Shown: positions 1-5,777 of the stretch, piece after piece
How positions within the stretch are numbered: position 1 is the first letter of the stretch
Layout of the letters: each line of letters begins with the position of its first letter
Assembly: GCA_003157055.1 (NCBI GenBank)
Contig: PMIG01000277.1
Location: 411 to 9,719 of the forward strand
Direction: 5' to 3'
DNA from: Bacteroidales bacterium
Lineage (GTDB): Bacteria; Bacteroidota; Bacteroidia; Bacteroidales; VadinHA17
Length of the DNA stretch: 9,309 bases
Position numbers and translations under genes: made by a program
The notes under the pieces: generated by a model
What the model was told of the DNA's origin: nothing
The model's database searches: none
The model's input: the letters and a program-made list of their open reading frames with translations, nothing else

Positions 1-22
1 TGAGTATTCCTGTTTAAATCAA

Positions 23-193
23 TTAAACCGGCTTGGGTGGAGGGATAGGTATCGGACTACCGCCACCGCCATCTGCATCCCCGCCTCTGATATGCATCAT
101 TGAATTCAGGTCAAGAATTTCACATACTGATAGTTTAGAAATCAGTTCACCGAAATTTCTTTTTGATTTTACCGATTTGTCTGCTGCTTTCAT
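23..193 (-). CDS. Putative double-glycine leader peptide precursor (RiPP-like), 56 aa
   Basis: Reading the minus strand from the ATG at 193-191 gives a 56-residue protein ending in TAA at 25-23. The first part is charged (MKAADKSVKSKRNFGELISK), followed by an amphipathic segment with ILDLNSMMHIRGG at residues 26-38, then a short tail DADGGGGSPIPIPPPKPV. A hydrophobic stretch ending in Gly-Gly before a small low-complexity tail is the classic layout of leader peptides cut by C39-type peptidase transporters. Bacteroidota carry many such natural-product precursors (for example the GG-Bacteroidales family, TIGR04149), often next to radical SAM proteins. Cleavage after G38 would release an 18-residue Gly/Pro-rich core without Cys, so a lanthipeptide or disulfide bacteriocin is unlikely. 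No modification or export gene is visible, because the window ends 22 bp downstream. Coding status is inferred from the motif and clean start and stop; the exact family is uncertain. Confidence 0.6.
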   Translation of the reverse strand: MKAADKSVKSKRNFGELISKLSVCEILDLNSMMHIRGGDADGGGGSPIPIPPPKPV

Positions 194-251
194 TGTAGTA
201 TGATTTTTAGTTAATGCAGCTTTATGGGATTGTAACCGGAAATGTTACCAG

Positions 252-282
252 CAAAAAATATAACATATAAAAAATGACACAA
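252..282 (-). promoter_or_regulatory. Possible Bacteroidota-type promoter for the peptide precursor
   Basis: On the minus strand a TTG (282-280) is followed after 19 nt by TATTTTTTG (260-252). This resembles the Bacteroidota -33 TTTG / -7 TAnnTTTG pair, with one extra T inside the -7 box. It would give a leader of roughly 50 nt before the start at 193. The match is imperfect in an AT-rich region, so this is a weak call. Confidence 0.25.
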
Positions 283-300
283 TTCTATTTATATGTCATT
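273..300. repeat. Small inverted repeat, 7-bp arms, 14-nt spacer
   Basis: AATGACA (273-279) is the exact reverse complement of TGTCATT (294-300). The repeat overlaps the proposed -33 element of the peptide precursor, which is where an operator would sit. It lacks a long GC stem or a T tract, so it does not look like a terminator. Seven-base arms can occur by chance in AT-rich DNA. Confidence 0.3.
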
Positions 301-525
301 ATGAAATAATAAATTACCGGGATGTAAATATGTTTTTTGGCAGCAGGTTCTTATTAAAAAATGATTGCCGGATCATATATAAAATCCCTAAATTTTGCTC
401 CGGCAGGTAACAATTCGGTATGAAAACCAATAAAACCTATTATGAGAGTCGATATAAGATTTAAAAATGAATCTGTTATTCTTGTCTGAAATACTTTAAT
501 TATCAAATAGTTTAAATTAAATAAA

Positions 526-837
526 ATGGCAACAGTATTTTTTATTGATACCAGGCCGCATGTAAATGGCCGTTTTTTCATTCACAAAAAGGAATGCCCA
601 TTATTGCCATCGCACGGGAAAAGGAGATTCCTTGGAACATTTTTATCACGGGATGAAGCTGCAGAAGAGGGAAAAAAGTACTTTGACAATCCGGACTATT
701 GCCCTTTCTGCCTGCATGGTGAACATTCAGAGACTGAAGGCGCCAGGCTTTCCGGAACCGGCAAAAAACCGGCTTTAATATCACACGTCGGCATAAAGAC
801 CAAATGGGAGAGCGTAATATTTTGCGGTGTGAATTAG
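526..837 (+). CDS. Small His/Cys motif protein, possible zinc-binding, 103 aa
   Basis: A conserved-looking core (about residues 8-63) contains H20-x3-C24, a hydrophobic Leu-Pro segment, RRFLGTF, an acidic helix with paired Ala/Glu (SRDEAAEEGKKYF) and C59-P-F-C62. This matches, from memory, a widespread uncharacterised family of about 60-70 aa with the pattern HK..C..LP....yLG.f.s..eA...a+......C..C. The His, Cys and CxxC could bind one zinc ion, as in small treble-clef or Ada-like folds, but that is inference and no function is established. The last 40 residues (after C62) have no recognised motif and make the protein longer than usual for the family. The start at 526 has no Shine-Dalgarno, as is normal here. 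The GH5 gene starts 50 bp downstream on the same strand, so the two may be co-transcribed. Antisense and alternative frames over this stretch look like shadows. Confidence 0.75.
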   Translation: MATVFFIDTRPHVNGRFFIHKKECPLLPSHGKRRFLGTFLSRDEAAEEGKKYFDNPDYCPFCLHGEHSETEGARLSGTGKKPALISHVGIKTKWESVIFCGVN

Positions 838-887
838 CAATATCAATTTTTTTATGATCTTTATGACTGACTAAAATTACAACTCCC

Positions 888-1955
888 ATGAAAAAAAGTA
901 TACTCCTCATTCTGCTGGTGCTCACTGCAGCAGCTTGCTTATCTCAGCTTTCTGCCCAGGAGACACGTCCGTGGTACCAGGACGCTCCATTTACTCTCCC
1001 AAAACCCAATCCAAAGGCAAAAATCCTCCCTTTAATTAAAGTCGCCGGGAACAAGTTCGTAAATGCCAAAGGTGAAATAATACTTTTCAGGGGGCTGTCT
1101 ATTTCTGACCCTGACAAGATTGAAAGACAAGGCCATTGGGATAAAGCTCATTTTGAAAAAGTTAAGGAAATGGGTACAATGCTGGTTCGTATTCCTGTTC
1201 ATCCGATATCCTGGAGGGAACGCACTCCAGAAAAATATCTCGAGCTGCTTGACCAGGCAGTTGACTGGTGTACCGATCTGGGTATGTATGTAATAATCGA
1301 CTGGCATTCCATCGGGAACCTTGGAATGGAGCTTTTTCAGAATCCGATGTATAATACATCAAAACCTGAAACATACCAGTTCTGGAGAACCATCGCGCAG
1401 CATTTCAGCGGAAATAATACAGTAGCTTTTTATGAGCTGTTCAACGAACCGACCATTTACCGGGGACAGTTGGGTTCTCTGCCATGGTCTGAATGGAAAC
1501 AGATTAACGAAAATATTATTAATCTTATCAGGGCTTATGACACAGAAACTATTCCGCTGGTCGCCGGATTGGACTGGGCTTATGATTTATCTCCGCTTCG
1601 TGACGATCCGATAAATGCTGAGGGAATTGGCTATGTGACTCATCCGTATGCCTATAAGCGCGGCCAGCCCTGGGAACCCAAATGGGAAGAGGATTTTGGA
1701 TTTGCAGAAGATAAATATCCTGTCGTAGCTACCGAATTCGGATTCGGCGGACTCCCGGGCCAGAAAAATGATCTCACTTATGGTAACAGTATCATAAAAT
1801 ACCTTGAGGGAAAAGGGATCAGCTGGTGCTGCTGGGTATTTGATCCTGAATGGGGTCCAAGGTTACTTCAGAGTTGGCAATATGACCTGACCGATGAAGG
1901 TGAGTTTTTCAAGAAAGCTATGCATAGTGAACTTGATTTTCAGAAAACCAGATAG
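888..1955 (+). CDS. Secreted glycoside hydrolase family 5 (cellulase-like endoglycanase)
   Basis: A 355-aa protein, full length for a single-domain GH5. It hydrolyses beta-1,4 (or related) glycans by the retaining mechanism. The (beta/alpha)8 landmarks are in order: RGLSIS near 68-73, LVRIP with R101, IDWH with H140, the acid/base Glu in FNEP (E187), THPY with H252, the nucleophile in ATEFGF (E283) and the aromatic platform SWCCW (W316). The N-terminus is a signal peptide (KK then a hydrophobic run). It contains AAAC at 14-17, a poor lipobox, and a more typical cut near LSAQ at 21-24, so whether it is a lipoprotein or a free periplasmic/secreted enzyme is open. No carbohydrate-binding module or type IX sorting tail is seen, and there is no susCD pair nearby, so this is not a classic polysaccharide utilisation locus. 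The subfamily and substrate (beta-glucan, mannan or another) cannot be fixed by eye. It converges on ygiD with only 8 bp between the stop codons. Confidence 0.92.
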   Translation: MKKSILLILLVLTAAACLSQLSAQETRPWYQDAPFTLPKPNPKAKILPLIKVAGNKFVNAKGEIILFRGLSISDPDKIERQGHWDKAHFEKVKEMGTMLVRIPVHPISWRERTPEKYLELLDQAVDWCTDLGMYVIIDWHSIGNLGMELFQNPMYNTSKPETYQFWRTIAQHFSGNNTVAFYELFNEPTIYRGQLGSLPWSEWKQINENIINLIRAYDTETIPLVAGLDWAYDLSPLRDDPINAEGIGYVTHPYAYKRGQPWEPKWEEDFGFAEDKYPVVATEFGFGGLPGQKNDLTYGNSIIKYLEGKGISWCCWVFDPEWGPRLLQSWQYDLTDEGEFFKKAMHSELDFQKTR

Positions 1956-1963
1956 CCTCTGGC

Positions 1964-2767
1964 TTAACCTATTCTTACTGATGTCATCGTAAGCGAACCG
2001 CCTACAGCCTTGTCATTGAAAAAGGTCACTTTATCATCTTCCTGCTTCAAAGCCAGTGCATAAATCAGCGGGAGAAAATGTTCGGGAGTGGGAATGGCAA
2101 GATCAAATGCCTTTCCCTGCGACCGGTAGTCTATAAGGGCTTTATGGTTGCCTGATATAATGAGTTCTTTCATCTTTTCATTCGCTTCAATGGCCCAGTC
2201 ATATCCGACTCCCGGCGTATCCATATTATTCCAGTCGACAAGCCTCAGGTTATGAACCATGTTGCCGCTGCCAATTATCAAAATACCTTTCTTCCGGAGT
2301 GACAGGAGTTCTCCGGCAAGCTCGTACTGGTATTGGGCAGGCTTTAAGTAATCGAGACTCAGCTCTATCACCGGGATATCTGCACCAGGGTACATCCTTC
2401 TCATTACGCTCCAGCAACCATGATCGAGCCCCCATTTATCATCAAGCCCGACTTCTGTTTTAGTGATAATGCTCCTGACTTCTTTTGCCAGTTCCGGATT
2501 TCCGGGAGCAGGATATTGAACTTCGAACAATTCGGGCGGAAACCCTCCGAAATCGTGTATCGTGGCTGGTTTTGCCATTGCTGTTACGGAGGTTCCGCTG
2601 GTTTCCCAATGGGCCGAAACGCATAAAATTGCCTTTGGCTTCGGCAGCGATTTTACAACTTCTCTCCAACCATCGACAAACTCGTTTTCCTCAATGGCAT
2701 TCATTGGACTTCCATGTCCCACAAAGAGTATGGGCATTAAATCTGTACTATTAAAATTTGATTTCAT
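1964..2767 (-). CDS. ygiD: 4,5-DOPA-type extradiol ring-cleavage dioxygenase, LigB/YgiD family
   Basis: A 267-aa protein that follows E. coli YgiD along its whole length. Class III (LigB-like) extradiol dioxygenases open catechol rings using a metal held by histidines. Visible motifs are MPILFVGHGSPMNA (H18), VSAHWET (H53), IHDFGGFP (H71), GLDHGCW (H116), IPVIELSLD, GSGNMVHNLR (H172), PTPEHFLPL (H230) and the terminal GGSLTMTSVRIG. H18, H53 and H230 are plausible metal or catalytic residues by family position. The physiological substrate in bacteria is not well settled; E. coli YgiD cleaves L-DOPA in vitro. The ATG at 2767 is chosen because it leaves a ten-residue N-terminal tail before the core; the internal Met11 at 2737 is also possible. 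It lies 40 bp downstream of the small membrane protein gene and is probably read from the same transcript or from an unseen nearby promoter. Confidence 0.92.
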   Translation of the reverse strand: MKSNFNSTDLMPILFVGHGSPMNAIEENEFVDGWREVVKSLPKPKAILCVSAHWETSGTSVTAMAKPATIHDFGGFPPELFEVQYPAPGNPELAKEVRSIITKTEVGLDDKWGLDHGCWSVMRRMYPGADIPVIELSLDYLKPAQYQYELAGELLSLRKKGILIIGSGNMVHNLRLVDWNNMDTPGVGYDWAIEANEKMKELIISGNHKALIDYRSQGKAFDLAIPTPEHFLPLIYALALKQEDDKVTFFNDKAVGGSLTMTSVRIG

Positions 2768-2807
2768 GGCATTAGGTTAGTTAAATTTGCTGATTGTCTG
2801 TTGCCCG

Positions 2808-3140
2808 TTACAGCCAGCTCCGGAAAAACTTCCCCTCCTGCACCGGTTCTTTCGTCTGGGCTTTGCCTGACTTGATAACAATCTCATTCAGACCCAGCGC
2901 GCTGCAAAAGAGCAGGCATGAATTTACAAAGGCAAGAAGCCAGTCGTACCATTGCGGCGTTGCCGAAAACAATACATTCAGGTAAGCAATGATCAACGCT
3001 ATTGCAAATGCTGTCCACTTCGTGGGAAGCCTGAAAAGAGTATAAAGTGTATTGGTTACTACTATAATTGCCGAAGTGGCAATGGTAACGCTTCCTATGT
3101 TGACGGCTGTGAAGAGCTGCCCGGATAATCCAGTTGACAT
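2808..3140 (-). CDS. Small three-helix membrane protein of unknown function, 110 aa
   Basis: Three hydrophobic segments are evident at about residues 12-33, 42-59 and 65-88, with short loops (RLPTK at 37-41, SATPQ at 59-63) and a charged, Lys/Glu-rich C-terminal tail ending in KFFRSWL. I do not recognise the family. Size and topology resemble class I phage holins or small Bacteroidota inner-membrane proteins, but three helices alone do not show a holin. The start is firm: a strong Shine-Dalgarno AGGAGGT lies six bases upstream, which is unusual in this window and phylum. The gene follows the peptidase fragment by 15 bp and precedes ygiD by 40 bp on the same strand, so it is probably translated from a shared message. 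No lysozyme, spanin or other phage gene is adjacent. Confidence 0.7.
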   Translation of the reverse strand: MSTGLSGQLFTAVNIGSVTIATSAIIVVTNTLYTLFRLPTKWTAFAIALIIAYLNVLFSATPQWYDWLLAFVNSCLLFCSALGLNEIVIKSGKAQTKEPVQEGKFFRSWL

Positions 3141-3146
3141 ATTAAT

Positions 3147-3153
3147 ACCTCCT
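3147..3153 (-). promoter_or_regulatory. Strong Shine-Dalgarno site AGGAGGT
   Basis: The minus strand reads AGGAGGT, then six bases (ATTAAT), then the ATG of the 110-aa membrane protein at 3140. It sits just after the stop of the peptidase fragment. The other genes starting in this window show no comparable site, as expected for Bacteroidota, where Shine-Dalgarno use is rare. Confidence 0.8.
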
Positions 3154-3155
3154 TT

Positions 3156-3548
3156 TTAAACTGTTTCTTTTCTTGGTTTCACTATTTTAATTTTAACAGC
3201 AGCCTGATTTTTCCCGGCAGCTGCGGGTCTGCTATCCCTTTTTCCCTTAATAGAGGCTGATGTTTTCAACGCAAGCGCTTTTCTGACAGCTTTCTCAGCA
3301 TTCACTTTACCAAAGCCGTAGTACTTGTTGTGTCCGCTGGAGTCATATTTTCCGTCTGCCTTATCTATCTTTTCACAAGTATCCTTAATTATCTCTCTCG
3401 CTTTTTTCCAGGAGAGATCAGGATTTGCATAGAGCATAAGCGCTATTGTTCCGGCCGCACCCGGACACGAGCTTGAGGTTCCTCCGAAATCATCGGTATA
3501 ATCCCCGAACGGATTGTAACCCTGCTCTCCGAAAGTGTAGGTGTACAT
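3156..3548 (-). pseudogene. N-terminally truncated subtilisin-like serine peptidase (S8) fragment
   Basis: The 130-aa frame holds only the C-terminal third of a subtilase. It has NPFGDYTDDFGGTSSSCPGA, with the catalytic Ser in GTS (S25), then the helix TIALMLYANPDLSWKKAREI and the closing segment YYGFGKVNAEKAVRKAL typical of S8 domains. The Asp (D-T/S-G) and His (H-G-T) parts of the catalytic triad, which should precede it by 150 residues or more, are missing. Upstream, the frame closes at a TAA only 11 codons before the Met (3581-3579), and the phosphatase gene ends at 3604. The piece therefore cannot be an active protease alone. The tail (residues 96-130) is Lys/Arg-rich and low in complexity. 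The downstream frame is intact, so it could still be translated from Met1, possibly from the promoter at 3565-3595. Most likely it is a remnant left by deletion or by a rearrangement that placed the phosphatase gene beside it. Confidence 0.8.
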
Positions 3549-3564
3549 GAACTTTATATTATTA

Positions 3565-3595
3565 CAAACATTGACAGTTTAAATATAGTATCAAA
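3565..3595 (-). promoter_or_regulatory. Possible Bacteroidota promoter upstream of the peptidase fragment
   Basis: On the minus strand TTTG (3595-3592) is followed after 19 nt by AATGTTTG (3572-3565), one base away from the -7 consensus TAnnTTTG with normal spacing. Transcription would start near 3558, about 10 nt before the Met codon of the fragment, and would continue into the 110-aa membrane protein and ygiD. AT-rich sequence makes chance matches common. Confidence 0.35.
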
Positions 3596-3603
3596 TGATA
3601 TTA

Positions 3604-5127
3604 TCAGAGACTCAAACCCATTACCAGGACATCGTCGACCTGGTCATATCCTCCTTTCCACTTTTCGAAATGGTTATCCAGTATCTCCTTTTGAATCTTC
3701 ATTGGCTTATAACAATGCCTCAACAGAAGTTCCTGGAACTGTTTATACATGAATTTTTTGCCCTTGCGTCCCCCAAATTGATCAGCATACCCGTCAGAAA
3801 AAAGATATAGACAATCGTCCTTTTGAATATTTATGGAATTGTTAGTATATGGTTCCGGCTGTGATAAATACAAACCAATTGGTATCTTGTCAGCCGGAAT
3901 TTTGGTCAGAGTTCCGTTCCTAACCAGATATAAAGGATTATTTGCACCTGCAAATTCAAGTTTTCCGGCTTCCATGTCAACTATACAGAATGAGATGTCC
4001 ATTCCGTCTCTCATTTCACCGATGTTTCCTTTTTGCCTCAGCTTGCTAGTGACAGACTCTCTCAGGGCATTGAGAACTGCAGCAGCATTTTCTATCTCGC
4101 CGGCACTAAATATGTCATCAAGAAAAGCCAGCCCCAGCATGCACATGAATGCTCCCGGCACACCATGGCCAGTACAGTCTCCTGCAGCCAGATAAATCTT
4201 GTCATTTTTCCTTATACCCCAGTAAAAATCCCCGCTTACGATTGCTTTGGGCTTATAGAGAATAAAATTAGGTATCGACCATTCGTCAAGAAAATCGAGG
4301 GGCTGCAGAACGGCTTGCTGAATCCTTCCGGCATAATTGATACTGTCCCTAACAGCACGTCCGTTCTGCTCAATAATATCCTTTTGCTCCCTGATCTTTT
4401 CGCGCTGCATCCGAAGTTCTTTGTTTTGCTTATTAAGGACTTCATTTTTCTCATTCAACCTGTCCTCGAAACGAAAATTTACTTTGCGCAAATGATATAT
4501 GGCGATATTTATAAATACAAATATCCCGATATGCGCTATTTTGTAAAATGCATAGAATCCCTTTATCGAGTCGACTATATTAAAATGTTCCTTCTGGCAA
4601 TTAAACATCAGAACATCAATAAATGCAACCAGAATAAAATAGTAAACCATCGATATCCAGAATATGAGCTTATTCTTTTCAGATGACAAGAGAAGCTGAG
4701 GCAGGATAGATGCAGCAATAAGAAAATAAGCATTGTAAGTATAACCTTCCTCTTCCACAAAACCAGTGAGGGTAGGAATAACAAGGAATACCAGCGGAGG
4801 AAGAAAAATAAGTGAATACTTGCTTATTTTCTGAAGTTTAAAATGTGCCAGAACAAGGTTAAGGAAGCAGAGGATTACCATCGCCGCAACCCTTATCGTT
4901 CCAGTCGACATTGTATCGTGTGTTAATTTCATTACAACGACCACATATACCAGGAGGAGCGACATTGTGACAAACAGGATGAAGTTAAGCTGATTGGAGA
5001 GAGCATCCGATCTCATCTCCTGTATTTTATCGCTATAGCTTCCTCCCAGACCTGAAATGTACTTCCAGGTCTTTCTGATAAGAAACCTGTTCCTGAAAAT
5101 GACACTATGTCTTTTATGCGAACTCAT
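3604..5127 (-). CDS. Membrane-anchored SpoIIE/PP2C-family serine phosphatase
   Basis: A 507-aa protein of apparently full length. About six transmembrane helices fill residues 47-214 (near 47-67, 78-96, 103-121, 130-148, 154-172, 196-214). A charged coiled coil follows at about 218-258 (NEKNEVLNKQNKELRMQREK), then the common Bacteroidota linker RDSINYAGRIQQAVL. The C-terminal SpoIIE domain (about 285-507) has the metal-binding motifs SGDFYW (D300), AAGDCTGHGVPGAFM (D317), GMDIS (D376), FSDGYADQFGG (D445) and QVDDVLVMG (D498, D499), so the metal sites look intact. Such proteins dephosphorylate Ser/Thr, typically on anti-sigma-factor antagonists or partner-switch proteins; the membrane part is the likely signal input. 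No STAS, anti-sigma kinase or response regulator gene is nearby, so the target is unknown. The Met at 5127 has no Shine-Dalgarno but is followed by a normal basic cytoplasmic tail. Confidence 0.92.
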   Translation of the reverse strand: MSSHKRHSVIFRNRFLIRKTWKYISGLGGSYSDKIQEMRSDALSNQLNFILFVTMSLLLVYVVVVMKLTHDTMSTGTIRVAAMVILCFLNLVLAHFKLQKISKYSLIFLPPLVFLVIPTLTGFVEEEGYTYNAYFLIAASILPQLLLSSEKNKLIFWISMVYYFILVAFIDVLMFNCQKEHFNIVDSIKGFYAFYKIAHIGIFVFINIAIYHLRKVNFRFEDRLNEKNEVLNKQNKELRMQREKIREQKDIIEQNGRAVRDSINYAGRIQQAVLQPLDFLDEWSIPNFILYKPKAIVSGDFYWGIRKNDKIYLAAGDCTGHGVPGAFMCMLGLAFLDDIFSAGEIENAAAVLNALRESVTSKLRQKGNIGEMRDGMDISFCIVDMEAGKLEFAGANNPLYLVRNGTLTKIPADKIPIGLYLSQPEPYTNNSINIQKDDCLYLFSDGYADQFGGRKGKKFMYKQFQELLLRHCYKPMKIQKEILDNHFEKWKGGYDQVDDVLVMGLSL

Positions 5128-5224
5128 ATATGATCACTCAATCGATAATCCTCTGCTTCACAATGCCGTTACGCCTTCTTAATTCTTCACCCCTGCTTTC
5201 TTCATAATAAGATCCAGACCATAT

Positions 5225-5589
5225 TCATGTGAAGACGGCATCAATATCCGGACTGGCTACCAGGTTATGAAAAAATCATGATAAGTTTTTACCGTTACGT
5301 TTACCTCTCCCTGTTTCTTATAAAATGTTTCAACTGCGTTTTTGGCAATATCAAGCCGTTTTAAATCGAGGTCGCAGACTGCAATCATCCTGTAAAGGTC
5401 GGTGAGGCTGATAGTTCCCATATAATCGGCAATTCCCTCACGTCCGCACCCTGTTTGTGCGAATCTGATCAGGTTATTGGCGGGTACTCCGGTAAATGCA
5501 GACCTTTTGTAAATCTGAGGCAAAACAATAAGATCGGCTCCAGCGAGAACGCTCTTTTTCAAGAAATCACTGCGGCTATTACTTCGCAA
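5225..5589 (-). pseudogene. Frameshifted, truncated Gfo/Idh/MocA oxidoreductase remnant
   Basis: The first 110 codons from the ATG at 5589 encode the start of an exported-type Gfo/Idh/MocA protein. It has a Tat-like N-terminus (SRSDFLKKSVLAGADL), the Rossmann loop GCGREG (G47, G49, G52), AVCDLD (D73, D75) for the dinucleotide ribose, and the FYKKQGEVNV region. The frame then ends as ITW-stop at 5257. A second frame just downstream reads LVASPDIDAVFT (5263-5228) before a TGA, the expected continuation of this family. Loss of one T from the T6 run at 5275-5270 would explain the shift. After DIDAV the rest of the protein (the second half of the NAD domain and the whole substrate domain, normally about 300 residues more) is absent. 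The Tat signal is also decayed: the usual RR is RS. This is a doubly broken, non-functional gene; a sequencing error could explain the shift but not the missing C-terminus. Confidence 0.82.
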
Positions 5590-5620
5590 ATCATTAATTT
5601 TTATAAGTCGTTTCTACTTG

Positions 5621-5650
5621 TAAATTTAAAAAAAATTGTCTAAACTCAAA
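5621..5650 (-). promoter_or_regulatory. Possible relic promoter for the Gfo/Idh remnant
   Basis: On the minus strand TTTG (5650-5647) is followed after 18 nt by TAAATTTA (5628-5621), one base off TAnnTTTG. It lies about 30 bp upstream of the remnant's start. The box is a palindrome in AT-rich DNA, so the match is only suggestive. Confidence 0.3.
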
Positions 5651-5777
5651 TCGCCAGTTGCTGAACATTCCCGGAAGGTGAAAGATTTTTGTTCTTCACT
5701 GATAATGATCTAAGCAATTATTTAATACATTCGTTAATCAGAATCCAATATTCAATTTATTTAATAAAAATCTCACC

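Larger units (their letters stand above)
194..525. other. 332-bp intergenic gap
   Basis: AT-rich spacer between the minus-strand peptide precursor and the plus-strand mini-protein gene, so it must hold divergent promoters if both are expressed. Besides the weak promoter and inverted repeat listed separately, I see nothing convincing. No tRNA-like fold and no believable coding frame was found, and no clear TAnnTTTG box stands before the gene at 526. Confidence 0.6.

Noticed and set aside
354..581. 75-aa minus-strand open frame
   Set aside because: It overlaps the start of the better supported 526-837 gene in antisense, has no recognisable motif, and its hydrophobic look is explained by AT-rich DNA.
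578..925. 115-aa minus-strand open frame
   Set aside because: It is antisense to the mini-protein gene and the GH5 start; no family features, while the plus-strand frame has an ordered His/Cys motif.
1950..1970. Short inverted repeat AGCC-TCT-GGCT between the GH5 and ygiD stop codons as a terminator
   Set aside because: The stem is only 4 bp and no T tract follows on either strand; too weak to call.
2420..2780. Several plus-strand open frames of 68-89 aa
   Set aside because: All are antisense to ygiD, which is conserved along its whole length.
4033..4686. 217-aa plus-strand open frame
   Set aside because: It lies wholly antisense to the SpoIIE phosphatase gene, whose motifs are all intact; no domain is recognisable in the antisense product.
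5684..5691. GATTTTTG as a -7 box for the M16 gene
   Set aside because: The first base deviates, the nearest upstream TTG is 23 nt away (longer than usual), and the leader would be nearly 90 nt; not convincing.
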